This document shows positions 50,251 to 60,854 of a stretch of 64,000 nt of DNA, piece by piece. The notes below the pieces were generated by a model. The model searched no databases. It saw only the letters and a program-made list of their open reading frames with translations, and was not told where the DNA came from. Source of the DNA: Caecitellus pseudoparvulus (taxonomy: Eukaryota; Bigyra: Bicosoecida). The stretch lies in NCBI GenBank assembly GCA_965644315.1, contig CBFFRQ010000057.1, forward strand, positions 434,001-498,000, read 5' to 3'. The translations under genes were made by a program, and so were the position numbers. Numbering within the stretch: the stretch's first letter is position 1; the number at the start of each line of letters is the position of its first letter.

Positions 50251-51462
50251 CTACTCCAAGCGCGCACGCTTGGAGGGCGTGCCACCCACGGCAGCCTCTG
50301 TCGTGGCGGCTGCAGCTCCCGACCCGCTAGCGGCCGTGGAGCCACCGCTGGCGTCTGCAGCACTTGGTGCCGTCGTCGCTGGGCTGGGGCCCGTGCTGCC
50401 GGCATGCGGCGCTGCATGTGGAGCCTGCCCACCAGCCTGCGCTGACTCCCCCTCCTCAGACACCTTGAGGAAGCGCATCATGAGGCCATACTCCTCTTCG
50501 GTCAGGTCCAGCTTGGCCCGCCAGGCATCACCTTCGGGTGTGCCCTTGGCAGGCCACCCCGCCCGCTGCGCAGCGAAACGCACACAGCCCTGCGCCACCT
50601 TCCAACTGTTCAGGAGGAGGCACAAGGGAGTTCTGATGGCGGTGTTTGCGCACCTGGTGGCCATTCGAAAGATTTTCTTGTCGCCGTCCACACGGGCCAG
50701 GGCCATGCGCAGGAACTGCCACGGATTGGAGATGTTGAAGTCGAATTCACACACTCGGAGCACCTCGAACTCCGCCCTCTCGATGGACAGCTGCGCCTTC
50801 TTGAACGCCTGTGTGGTGGGAGGGCGCGCCGTTGCCGAGGCAAGGACTTGCGCTTGGCAAGACCGTCAGTGCACGCACCTCGGACTCTCGGGAGCCAGCG
50901 TGCTGCAGTCCGCGCAGGGCCATGAACACGCCAACGACGTCACGCAGCTTGATGCTCTTCACATCCTCTGCCTTGAATGCGACCAGCAGGCTGCCAGCAG
51001 TGATGAACTGCGACAGGCGGGGGGGCGGTGTCGTCCCGGACGGCTGGCGTTTCGTTGCGTTTCTCTGCGCACCCTTCGGTCAAACTGCAGGAACGACCGC
51101 CGGATGAAGAAGCGGTGCACCAGTGCACAGGCAGTCCCGACGACCTTCCTGTGCTGCGCCAGGGGGAGCTTCGCCGGGTCGAACGGCTTTTCCTTCTGGC
51201 TGGACTGCCCCTTCCGTCTCCGCTGCTCCCTCTCTTCTTTGCGCCTGTCGTCTTCCCTCCCCCACTTGTCCTGCAGCTTGTGCGTCATGTCGCTGACAAG
51301 CTGGCAGCAGTCACTGCGCCAAAGCAGCTCATCCTCCATGCTCACGCCCTCCTTCCGGCTGGGGGAGTGCTCCAGCTCTTGCATGGAGAACTGCCACTCC
51401 TCTGGCAGCGCCACCTGTTCCTTGGGTGGGCCGGGCAGCACCTGTGCCGCAGCCTGAGCCAT
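50251..51462 (-). CDS. Transcription-type cyclin (K/T/L-like)
   Basis: Three exons (51462-51073, 51007-50879, 50808-50251) encode 358 residues. The first cyclin box opens with EEWQFSMQELEHSPSRKEG, the W-x-FS...PS signature of cyclins T, K and L, and continues in HRFFIRRSFLQFDRRFITAG and LLVAFKAED across the first junction. The second box has EVLRVCEFDFNISNPWQFL and ANTAIRTPLCLLLNSWKVA. A charged DRRKEEREQRRRK insert lengthens box one. The tail is Ala/Gly/Ser-rich with a basic SKRARLE end, which may be a nuclear signal. Such cyclins pair with CDK9, CDK12/13 or CDK11 in transcription and splicing control. The 65-nt first intron carries the GAAACGCC word. It starts 236 bp from divergent Aurora kinase. 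Confidence 0.83.
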
Positions 51463-51698
51463 GACACCCACCGCCGAGGCAGGCGCCCCCCCACGTCAAA
51501 ACCAAGCACGCAGCAGAGCACCGCTCGAACCCCAGCCTTCTCTTGTGTACCCACCTCACATACCGGGTGATTCACTCGGCGGGGTTGATTTTGGGCGGCA
51601 CACAGCTCTGCTTTCCCTTCCGCGCGGCGGCGGTGACACCCGCTGCGCTGCAGGCACCCCACACGCAGTGTCTGCGGCATACCAACATCAAGTGCAGC
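51463..51698. promoter_or_regulatory. Short divergent promoter, cyclin and Aurora kinase
   Basis: The two start codons are only 236 bp apart and point away from each other, so both genes probably share control elements. No specific binding site was recognised. Confidence 0.5.
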
Positions 51699-52888
51699 AT
51701 GGACGCAACCATTGACCGTGTTCTATCCCAGTCTGTCGCAGGGAACGTCTCTGCGGCAGCTGCAGGGACCAAGGCAGCGCTGCAGTGCGTGCTGGTAACG
51801 TGTGCCTCAATTTCCGCAGGTGCCCACTCACGCCCCACCCCCCCTGCCACCTCAGAGCCCCCACTGACCACGGCGAGGGGCAGCCCAAGAAGCGCTGGAG
51901 CCTCGAAGACTTTGACATTGGGCGGCCGCTGGGCAGGGGCAAGTTCGGCAACGTTTACCTGTGTCGCGAGAAGCGCAGCAAGTTCATCGTGGCGTTGAAG
52001 GTGCTGCACAAGGCTCAGCTGGCCAAGGCTGGCGTGGAGCACCAGCTGCGGCGGGAGATCGAGATCCAGAGCCACCTGCGACACCGCAACATCCTGCGCC
52101 TGTACGGGTACTTCTGGGACGAGAAGCGCGTGTACTTGATCCTGGAGTACGCGCCCAAGGGGGAGCTGTACCGGGAGCTGGTGCGGCGCACGCGCTTCTC
52201 AGAGCGCCGGGCAGCGCAGTACGTCGCGTCCCTGGCGCGCGCCTTGAAGTACTGCCACACCAAGCACGTCATCCACCGCGACATCAAGCCTGAGAACCTG
52301 CTGCTGGGGTACAAGGGTGAGCTGAAGATCGCCGACTTCGGCTGGTCCGTGCACGCGCCTTCCTCCCGCCGCCGCACTCTGTGCGGCACCCTGGACTACC
52401 TGCCGCCGGAGATGATCGAGAACAAGGCCCACGACCACAACGTGGACGTGTGGAGCCTGGGAGTGCTGGCGTACGAGTTCCTGGTGGGCAACCCGCCCTT
52501 CGAGGCGGAGGGGCACAGCGAGACGTACCGCCGCATCATCAAGGTGGACCTGCGCTTCCCTGCACACGTGTCCCCCGAGGCGCGCCTGTTCATCCGCAAG
52601 CTGCTGGTGAAGGACCCCAGCCAGCGCCTGCCCCTGGACCAGGTGGCTTCCCAGCCGTGGGTGGTGAAGCACTTGAAGGCGGCTCGCGACGCCAAGCTGG
52701 CTGCAGGGAGCAAGGGCCGGGCCACGACTCAGGTCGTCTCCCACACGCGCAGCGTCACAGGCGGCGTGGCGGCGGCGGCGGCGTCGGCCGGCAAGGTGCC
52801 TGCCATGGTGGCCCCTGCAACCGTTGCAGGCAAGGCGGCCGCCGCCCGTGTCCCGGCACACCTCCGCCCAGGGGGCTTGGCAAGGTGA
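51699..52888 (+). CDS. AURK: Aurora kinase
   Basis: Two exons (51699-51784, 51856-52888) joined across a 71-nt intron with a GTGCGT donor encode 372 residues. The kinase domain starts at [18 protein letters not shown] and holds the ATP lysine in VALKVL (about residue 77), [16 protein letters not shown] and the Aurora activation segment [16 protein letters not shown], whose Thr is the autophosphorylation site. Aurora kinases drive spindle assembly and chromosome segregation. The N-terminal arm is short (about 45 residues) and the Ala/Gly-rich C-terminal tail is longer than usual. The stop codon overlaps a fair donor (CAAG|GTGAGG), so an additional 3' exon cannot be excluded. Confidence 0.93.
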
Positions 52889-52983
52889 GGCGGCGCGCGG
52901 GCGGAGCGGGGGACGGGGGGGTAGCGTGTGCTCAGTTCGGCTTGCGCCCAGCTTGGTCCGCGGCAATGCATTCCCACCCACCC

Positions 52984-55254
52984 TCACGCCTGCACGGCCA
53001 GTCCGGCAGCCTGTGTCTGCGCCACCCCCTCCATGGCCGCCTGCCCACTCTGCTGCGCGCTTGCGAGGGCAGCGGCGGCAGCTGAGGCGGCGGCCTCTGG
53101 AGGCATGGCTGCCCAGGCACTGGTGAAGCTGCTGACACCCTCGTCCGTCCGCGGCACCTTGGGAGGCGGCGGCGCCAGCACCGCTCGCCCGTCCCATGCC
53201 GTGGGCAGAGGGTGCGCCGCCACGACACCCCGTGCCCGCTGACTGGCCTGGTGGCGGGCCCGCCGCCGCTGGGGCGTGTCCAGCGGCACGGACGCGCCTT
53301 CCTCCCCTCCCTGCTCCTGCACGCTGGCGGCAGCTGGCGGCACGGGGGGCAGGGGCTCACAGCCAAAGGTGCTCCACAGGGGTTGTCCGCCGGGGCCCAC
53401 ACGGTAAGGGTTGCGGGCTAGCACGTCAGCTGCCGTGTCAGGCTGCTGCTGCCTGCTGCTGGTGCTGTGCCTGGCCCGGCTGCGTTTGGAGCGCCGGATG
53501 GGGTCCCCGCCGCTCCCTGGTGTGGGTGTGGGTGTGGCTGACGTGGCTGGTGAGTCACCGCCGCCCCCCTGTTCCGCCGTGTCCCCCCCCTCATCCTCCT
53601 CAGCTTGCACTTGCCGCTGCAGTGCGGCGGCGAAGGAGCGGCTGGCGATGAGGTGATTGTGCAGGGCAGCGGGGGCGACAGCCTGGCACCACAGCACCAC
53701 CGTTTCGCCCGCTGCAATGGGGTCGTACCGGTACCTGCGCAGGCGCCGACGGGAGGGCGCCCCTGGCTTCCTCAGGAGGGCCACCCGTCGCCGAGTGGCC
53801 ACTTCGAGGCCGAACGCCTCGCCATCCCCCGCTGGCCGCACGACCTTCATCTGCCCGTCCTCCAAAGCGTCTTGCTGCTTCTCGTACGCAGCCAGCTTGG
53901 CACGGCGGGCTTCCCAGGAGCGCGCGGCAGCCTTCAGCCCCTCTCGCGGTGCCAAGTGCCACGGCGTGAAGCGCTTGCGCCGCCGTGCTGCCGTCATGCT
54001 GGCCTCACGCTGGGAGCGCTGCAGGGCCAACTTGCGCAGCATGGCACGGGCGCGCTCTTCAGCCAGGCGCTGGTCCCGGGCCTCCTCTGACTCCAGCGCC
54101 AGCAGGACAGCCTGGGCGGTGGTGCCCAGGCGCTCAGCGGCGGCCCGGGCCACCTCCATGGGCGGGTCCTGTGGCAGGTGCATGGCCTTCAAGGCCTGCC
54201 TCTGTGTCTTGGTCAGGGACAGCGAGGCGTGCTCCATGCCTGCCCCCTGCGCCGCTGCCGCCTCCTTCTCAAGCTGCGCGCGCAGGGCAGGCTTGAGGCA
54301 CTGGCTGGAGCGCAGGCGGTCCAGCACCTCCTGCTGGTGCGCAAGGGACTCCTTGGCCTGCACAGGGGCGGTGCCGGCCGCCACCGCCTCCTCCTGCTCC
54401 TGCAGCTTGCGCATGAGGGCGGCGATGTCAGCCTCGTACTTGCGGTCCCGGGCACGGTAGTTGATGATGGCGGGCGGCACGTCCCGGCGGTGCTTGCCCG
54501 ACGAGCTGTACTCCAGCTCGATGCGGTACCGGCCCGGCTTGACGAAGACGGGCGCGCCGAAGTAGATGCTGCCCGTGCGGCGAAAGAAGTGCGACCGGTC
54601 CTGCACCAGCAACTCGTCCTCCAGGGCCGAGCCCTGGCCCGCCTGTGCCTCCTGCGCCGTGCTGGCCAGCTGCCACACCCGGAAGCGCAGCGTCTCGCCG
54701 GCCTTGAAAGGGTGCACCTTGCCACTGGGCACGTGCAGCAGGCGCACGGCGTGCCAGCCGCCCCACACGACGTCCTGGGTGACGTTGCGGCGGCTGCGGA
54801 TGTCCTTCTCGCCGGAGGCAGGCTCCGTCACGGTCTTGTACTTCGGGTCCTTCTTCATGAACTGCATGCGCCACTCCGACTCCCGGGCAGCTGCGGACAT
54901 GGGCAGCGGCTGGGGCACCTCCCGCACTGGCGCCGCTGGGCTGCCACCTTCGCCGCCCGTCTGCCCCGGTTCCTCGGCAGGCGTCGCGGTGGACGCGGGC
55001 GGGGGGGCAGTGGACGTGGGCATGAGGCCCACTGGGACATCCGCTGCGAAGGGCGGCTGGAACACGCCCTCTGCCGAGTTCAGCGCTGGAGCGCCGCTGG
55101 CACCATCGCTGCCTTGCGCCCGAAACCCGGGCTGCACGAGGAACGTCGCTGACAGCGCGCCCGTGCCCGGGGCAGGGTTCACCCGCTGGATGACAGGGAC
55201 GGAAGCAGGGGCACTGGCTTGTTCCTTGGACAGGGGGGCGTCTGAGCCTGCCAT
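52984..55254 (-). CDS. Unrecognised protein with a predicted beta domain and basic helical region
   Basis: Encodes 756 residues from the ATG at 55254; the frame is open for 17 codons further but has no ATG there. I do not recognise the family. Residues about 140-310 look like a beta-rich globular domain (VVWGGWHAVRLL, GETLRFRVWQL, GSIYFGAPVFVKPGRYRIEL). It is followed by coiled-coil and helical segments, among them LTKTQRQALKAMHL and ERLGTTAQAVLLALE, which faintly resemble a homeodomain-like helix-turn-helix. Many basic clusters (RRRKR, SRRRLRRYRY, RRSKRSRARH) suggest a nuclear protein. The C-terminus is Ala/Pro-rich. Its start faces the P-type ATPase gene 255 bp away and its end is 95 bp from Aurora. 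Confidence 0.7.
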   Translation of the reverse strand: MAGSDAPLSKEQASAPASVPVIQRVNPAPGTGALSATFLVQPGFRAQGSDGASGAPALNSAEGVFQPPFAADVPVGLMPTSTAPPPASTATPAEEPGQTGGEGGSPAAPVREVPQPLPMSAAARESEWRMQFMKKDPKYKTVTEPASGEKDIRSRRNVTQDVVWGGWHAVRLLHVPSGKVHPFKAGETLRFRVWQLASTAQEAQAGQGSALEDELLVQDRSHFFRRTGSIYFGAPVFVKPGRYRIELEYSSSGKHRRDVPPAIINYRARDRKYEADIAALMRKLQEQEEAVAAGTAPVQAKESLAHQQEVLDRLRSSQCLKPALRAQLEKEAAAAQGAGMEHASLSLTKTQRQALKAMHLPQDPPMEVARAAAERLGTTAQAVLLALESEEARDQRLAEERARAMLRKLALQRSQREASMTAARRRKRFTPWHLAPREGLKAAARSWEARRAKLAAYEKQQDALEDGQMKVVRPAGDGEAFGLEVATRRRVALLRKPGAPSRRRLRRYRYDPIAAGETVVLWCQAVAPAALHNHLIASRSFAAALQRQVQAEEDEGGDTAEQGGGGDSPATSATPTPTPGSGGDPIRRSKRSRARHSTSSRQQQPDTAADVLARNPYRVGPGGQPLWSTFGCEPLPPVPPAAASVQEQGGEEGASVPLDTPQRRRARHQASQRARGVVAAHPLPTAWDGRAVLAPPPPKVPRTDEGVSSFTSAWAAMPPEAAASAAAAALASAQQSGQAAMEGVAQTQAAGLAVQA

Positions 55255-55509
55255 GGCCTGCAGGCTGGCCTGATGCTGGCGTTCAAATGGTCCCTGCCCG
55301 AGCAACTTTGCAAGTGCTGCCAGGGCACTGGAGTAGCACCAGGAGCGCTGGGCAGCTCAAAAGTACAGGGCCACAAGACTGGATGCGGCGAGTGGCGTTG
55401 AATTGTCGTGAGCGGTTGTGCAGCAGGGGAGGAGTGGCACGCGCAGGGGCCGGGTCAATTTCCGCAACTTCGGCCTGGCTCCTCCCCTCAACTCCGCTCA
55501 GTGAGCAAA
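55255..55509. promoter_or_regulatory. Divergent promoter region
   Basis: About 255 bp separate the unrecognised minus-strand gene from the ATPase gene. No specific site was recognised. If the ATPase starts at its second ATG (55690), the region extends to 55689. Confidence 0.4.
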
Positions 55510-58500
55510 ATGGCGGCCCAGGGTGCACAGCCAGGCAGACGCTCACAACGACGCTGCTTCATCGTCAGGCGAGGGGCACCCCCCTCGTTCACAGCAAGTG
55601 TGGCCTCAGCGCCGGTGGGCTTCAACACTCGCATTCACAGGCCGCTGCAGCCGGCGTCGTGCAGGGCCACCCCGCGGCCGCCCTGCACCATGCAGGGCTT
55701 TGGGAGGGGCTCCAGCTCTGTGCAACTGGCTGTGTATGGAGTGGGTGATGTCGAGGGCGGGGGGCCAGGGTACACGCCGCTGCTTGGGCAGGAGCAGGCG
55801 ACCCGGGCAGCCAGCCAGGAAGCTGCAACCGGCGCGCAGCAGCTGCAGCGGGACATGGCCGTGTTGGAACGGCACCCAGACCGCAGTTCTAATTTTTCAC
55901 GGGGGCTAAGCTCTTACGAGGTGACTCACCGAAGGTGCGGCGGAGCTGTGTCGCAAGGTGCAGTGCAGGCAACCAATTTCCGCGGCTGCCCTGGGGTGGG
56001 CAGGATGCCGGCGCGGTCGCCGTGACGCGCTCTGCGGTGAGCTGCACACAGACCCCTGCACGCACCACAGGAATCAGTACGGGCCCAATGAAGTGGACAT
56101 GGCATCGCCGCCTTCCAAGCTGCAGGTGAGCCGGGCGCAGACCTTGCACTGCGTCTGCGACAGCTTGCTTTGGCACTTGAGCGTGGCCCCGCCTGTGATA
56201 CAGTTCCTGCACTTCCTGTGGGGGCCACTGCCAGCGATGATCTGGGCTGCCATTGGCATTGAAATCGTCAAGGGCGCTCTGACAGGTGCGTCGCGGGCGG
56301 GTGGACGGCCCTGCCGCGATTCACTACCTCGGCTGCAGTGCACGCAACACCCCCCTCCTGCACCATTTGCAGGGCAGGACTGGGAGGACGTGGGCGTCTT
56401 GCTGGCGCTGCAAGGCATGAACGCCGTCATTTCCTGGTACGAATCACGGACGGCAGAGCAGGCCATGACCACCCTGGCGTCGGCGCTGGCACCAACCTGC
56501 TTCGTCACCCGCGACGGCTCCTGGCAGCAGGTGCCGACGCGGGAGCTGGTGCCAGGCGACGTCATCGACGTGCGCCCGGGCAGCATCCTGCCTGCTGACT
56601 GCATCTTGCTGGGCAGCGACGACGACCACATCGTGCTGGACACATCTGCCCTGACGGGGGAGGCGCTGCCGCAGCCCAAGTACCACCACGAGAAGGTGTT
56701 CGCCAACTCCGTTGTGCGGCGTGGCGAGCTGCGGGCTGTCGTGGTGACGACGGGGCCCTCTGCAGGCCTCGGGGCTCTGAAGCCGTCAAGCGCATCGCAG
56801 ACTGCCGCGCCGCGCCTGCAGGCTGTCCTGTACCGCCTCTGCCTGGGCCTCTTGTGCGTGTCAGTGGTGCTGAACGGAGTCATCTTCCTGCGCCTGCTGA
56901 CACAGAGCGCGACGCAGAGCATCACACCAGAGCACGACCGGTGGCTCCACACACTCTCTGTCGTCGCTGTGCTGCTGGTGGCGTCAGCGCCCATCGCCGT
57001 GCAGGCGGTATGCACTGCCACCCTGGCAGTGGGGGCGCGCAGCCTGGCACGGCATGGCGCGGTGCTGTCTCGCCTGGAGGCCATCGAGGAGCTGGCGGGC
57101 ATGGACGTGCTGTGTTGTGCCAAGACGGGTGTGCTGACGAAGAACCAGGTGGAGCTGCACTCGGTGGTGGTCGTCGGTTCCTGCGAAGAGGAGGACATGG
57201 TGCTGTATGCAGCCCTGGCGTCGCGGCGGGAGGGGCAGCAGGATGCCGTGGACAGGTGCATCACGGAGGCCCTGCTGGCCCCTGGCCCACACGCACTGGA
57301 GCGCCTGAACGGCTTCCAGGAGGTGTCGTTTTCCCCCTTCGACCCCGCGACCAAGTGCACGTGTGCCACCCTGGTGTCCCCTGCTGTGACGGGCCCTGAC
57401 GGCACCTCCACCCGCCACCTGTTCCGAGTGGCCAAGGGAGCGCCCCAAGTCATCCTGTCCATGGTGCTGCACGACGAGCAGTCGGGGTACACTGCTGAGC
57501 AGCTGGAGATGCTGGAGGCACGCTGTGCCCGCACGACGCAGGAGCTCGCCGACCGTGGCCTGCGGGCTGTGGCCATGGCCATCAAGTACGCGATCAGAGG
57601 CGGCACGGCTGAGGCGGCCGGCGAGCCTGTGCAGTGGGAGGGCTGGGAGTTCGTGGGGTTCCTGGCCCTGCACGATCCGCCACGCGACGACTCGCGCACC
57701 ACCATCGCAGACGCCGTCGCCAGTGGGCTGGAGGTGAAGATGGTGACAGGGGACCTCACGGCGGTGGCCAAGGGGACGTGTGCCGCCCTGGGCATGGGCA
57801 CCAACGTCCTGCCTGCGCACCACCTCAGGTCCACCGCCAGTGGGTACGGCCTGGACCGGGGTGTCGCGCGGCTGGTCATGCAGTGCCACGGCATCGCGGA
57901 GATGTCCCCTGCCGACCGAGCCACCGTCGCGGCGGGGCTGCGGGAAGCCGGTCACGTCGTTGGCATGACGGGGGACGGCGTGGGGGACGCCGTCGCCCTG
58001 CAGCGGGCCAGCGTGGGCATCGCCGTCAGCGACGCGACGGACGCAGCCAAAGCTGCAGCAGACGTCATCCTGACGGCGCCGGGACTGGGCGTCATTGTGC
58101 GGGCGGCACACCGCGCCCGCAAGGTGTTCCAGCGCATGCGCAGCTACGTCACTTACCGTGTCGCCTGCTCCCTGAGCCTGCTGGCTTTCTTCTTCCTGGC
58201 AGTGACGGCGCTGGACCCGGACCAGTTCTACCAGCCCAACTTGAGCTGGGCGGACGCACATGCCCCAGCGGGCAGCACCTCCCGCAGCCTGGGCCCCAAC
58301 GCCCACCCGCAGTCCTTCACCCTGCCAGTCATCGCCCTCGTCATCCTGGCCCTGCTGAATGACGGCGCCATTCTCGCAGTGGCCTACGACAAGGTCACGC
58401 CACAGCAGGCGCCGGTCGGGTGGCGCCTGTGGCCCTTGCTCGGCACAGCCGCCGCCCTTGCCTTCGTGTCCACGCTGGGGGCCCTCATCCTCCTCGTCGC

Positions 58501-59263
58501 GGGCATGGCAGCCAATGTGCAGAACTCCGGCAGTTGGTTCGGGCGCCTGGTGGGGTCCCACGGGCACGCCTTCGTGACGTTCGGGGAGGTGCAGAGCATG
58601 GTGTACCTGCAGCTGTCCCTCAGCCACTTCGCCACCATCTTTGCCGCCCGTACGAGCTGGTTCTTCTTCCAGCGGCGCCCGGGCCGGGCTCTGCTGGCGG
58701 CGGCCCTCGTGGCCTGTGCCGGGGCCACACTCCTGGCACTGTTCTGGCCGGTGCCTGGGGCGGGGGCACGCCGAGGCACGGTCTTGTCGCGCCAGGGCGT
58801 GCGGTACGTGGACAACACGGCCGCCTTCATGGCGCCCCTGCAGCACTCGGAAGGCGCCGTCGGCACGGTGTGGGCGTGGGCCATCCTCGTCTTCCTGGCG
58901 CAGGACGCGTTCAAAGTCGTTGCAGGGTGGGCCATGGCGCGCATGGGCCCCCCTGAAGCCACACTCTCCGGCAGTCCAGGTGCAGCCAGCACCGCTGCCG
59001 TGTCCCTGCGCATGGCAGGGTACGAAGCGGCCCAGCGGCAGGAGGAGCGGGAGGTGGGCAGTGAGGGTTCTGCCCGGCGGCAGGATGCCATCCTGACGGC
59101 AGCAGGCAGTGTGCCTGCCCTGTCTGCGGGCGGCACTGCCGGCGCAGCTGAGCTGCGTGCGCTGCGCGGGCGTGTACGGGATTTGGAAGCTCGCCTGGAG
59201 CAAACGACAAGCCTGGTGAGCATGCTCATGCGGCAGGCCCAGGCCCAGACAGAGCACGAATAA
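55510..59263 (+). CDS. P-type (IIIA) H+-ATPase-like protein lacking catalytic Asp, probable pseudoenzyme
   Basis: Four exons (55510-55934, 56071-56125, 56204-56285, 56373-59263) give 1,150 residues; an ATG at 55690 is an alternative start. Junctions rebuild family blocks: GLSSYEVTHRRNQYGPNEV, LQFLHFLWGPLPAMIW and ALTGQDWEDVG. Membrane helices, the A domain, the N domain (KGAPQVIL), HDPPRDDS, VTGDLTAVAKGT and LNDGAILAVAYD all follow the plasma-membrane proton-pump pattern. Yet the phosphorylation motif DKTGT reads AKTGV (Ala codon 57119-57121, about residue 437), TGES reads TGEA (57663-side equivalent at 56663), and GVNDAPAL reads GVGDAVAL (Gly at 57983). Without the Asp no phosphoenzyme can form, so pumping is unlikely. 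A C-terminal coiled coil (LRGRVRDLEARLEQTTSLV) replaces the usual regulatory tail. A regulatory or structural role is inferred. Confidence 0.85.
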
Positions 59264-59303
59264 GGAGTAGAGTGCATTGGGGGGCGGCAGGGAGGGGGAG
59301 GCT

Positions 59304-59337
59304 GCCCCGCATGCGTGGGGATGCACGCATGCGGGGC
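59304..59337. repeat. Perfect 14-bp inverted repeat between convergent genes
   Basis: GCCCCGCATGCGTG (59304-59317) is followed by a 6-nt loop and its exact complement (59324-59337). It sits 41 bp past the ATPase stop and 57 bp before the end of the convergent cyclin gene. The transcripts of both genes could form this very stable hairpin in their 3' UTRs. Confidence 0.8.
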
Positions 59338-59393
59338 TCAACCGCCAACCTCACGCTGCTGTGCAGCAGCAGTGCCAGCGGCACCCCTGCTTG

Positions 59394-60854
59394 CTACGAG
59401 GGAGGGGCAACTTGCCCACCGGACATGGCAGCAGGCGGAGGGCGCTCAGTGCAATCCATGACGCTTTCCCGCACGCCGTCAGGGCAGGAGCTCGGCGGGC
59501 TGTCCACCCCCGCCTTGGCGACTGGCTGCTGGCACATCGGCGTTGGCGGATCTTCGACCGGGCTGCGCTGGGCCGGTGTGCCGCGCACAGGGCCGTTTGG
59601 CCTCGTGTCAGGGGCTTTTGGAGCCTCTTCATGCCCTTTCGATGGGACCACGCCCTGTGACGCTGCCAGCAAGTGCTGCAGGCGCACCACGCCCGTGGGT
59701 TGCCGTTGGGGCATGTGGCTGTTGCCCACCAACGCCTGTGCCTGCTGCAGCAAGGCCATGAAACCGGGTAAGTTGCCGGCCTGGATGTAGGCGGCCTCCA
59801 ACACTGCCATGGCAACCTCAGACGGCCACAACTTCAAGAACTCCTTATCTGTGCAAGGCGGGTGCGGCGGAAAAAGCGTGCAGCCCTGACCCAAACCCAA
59901 CGGACTGCCGCCAGCGAGCAGCTCGCGACTGGCAACGCCTGGGGCTTCAGCAGCCGGCCACCCAGGCACTCACCTGTCTCCACTAATCTAATGAGAGGCT
60001 GCACAGCGCTGAGGGCTGCGGCAGCCTCGCTCCAAGGCATAAGGCAGTGCAGCAAACGCCGGATGAAGGCGATGGGGGTGAAGGACGCTGTGTTCCAATG
60101 CAAGCCCTTCACCAGCAGCTTCAGCTCCAAGACGCGGCACTCTGCAGCCGTGGCAAACGACCCAAAGTACTTCTCAATGTCCTTGCTGCGCACAACACGC
60201 TGCTCGTGCATCTTCGAGGCTGTCCAGATGCACACCAGAGCGGCCACTTGAAGCTGCTCCACGCCGATCTCCACCTCTGACAGGAAGCGGTCGAAGAACT
60301 GCACGGCGATGCTGCAGGTTTCGAAATCGAACTTGAACCCGTCGCAGACCTGCGCAGGGCGAGGCGGCGTCGCCGTGCATGTGGTGCGTCGTGCTGTGCT
60401 TTTCGATGGGCTGGGGCGTCATGCGGCTGACGGTGCCACCACGCCGCCGCCACAACAGAGGCGAGAACGGCCGCGGCAAGGAACACCCAGCGCCAAACGG
60501 GCCGAGGGGGGCTTTGTGCACATGTACATGCACCACTGCACCACCAACACCCCTGGCCAGCCCTCGGAACTCGCACAAACACCACTCAAAGCGAGTGCGG
60601 CGGCCAAGGGAAAGTCCCTCAGGCGCCCGCCCCCGCGGTGCCTGCGCACGCACCTCGTGTATCCACTTCACCACCTGCTTATGCCAGCGAGGCAACAGCC
60701 TTCCCGTTCGCAAGGCAGCCTCCAGCTTTTCGTAGCTTGGCAGCGTCGCCTCTGAGCGCTCCCGGGAGAGGCAGGTACGCAGACTCCGCACCACTTCGAA
60801 GGGCTTGGCAGCGTACAGGGCAGCCTCCCAAGGAGCAGCCTCCTGGGCAGCCAT
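59394..60854 (-). CDS. Cyclin (A/B/D-type cyclin box)
   Basis: Three exons (60854-60654, 60349-59974, 59848-59394) encode 343 residues. The cyclin box starts with LLPRWHKQVVKWIHEV and, across the first junction, CDGFKFDFETCSIAVQFFDRFLS, the classical W-x-x-E-V...F-x-x-x-x-x-LA-x-x-x-x-DRFLS pattern. It goes on with VAALVCIWTASKMHE and KDIEKYF. The second box begins at ECRVLELKLLVKGLHWNTAS. Such cyclins activate cell-cycle CDKs; the exact class (D-like fits the short N-terminus) is unsure. No destruction box was evident. The first intron is unusually long here (304 nt) and the second is 125 nt. The tail is Pro/Ser-rich. Confidence 0.82.

Noticed and set aside
50613-50660. A possible 48-nt in-frame intron in the transcription cyclin (GTGCGC to AACAG)
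   Set aside because: It is shorter than all other introns, and keeping it aligns exactly with the conserved cyclin helix (NTAIRTPLCL).
52885-53126. A further 3' exon of Aurora kinase using the donor at its stop codon
   Set aside because: Candidate acceptors exist, but the added residues are low-complexity and run into the convergent gene; Aurora kinases normally end near here.
60350-60653. An additional exon inside the long cyclin intron
   Set aside because: The flanking exons already join the cyclin box without a gap, and the intervening frame is a Trp/Arg/Ala-rich stretch with no homology pattern.
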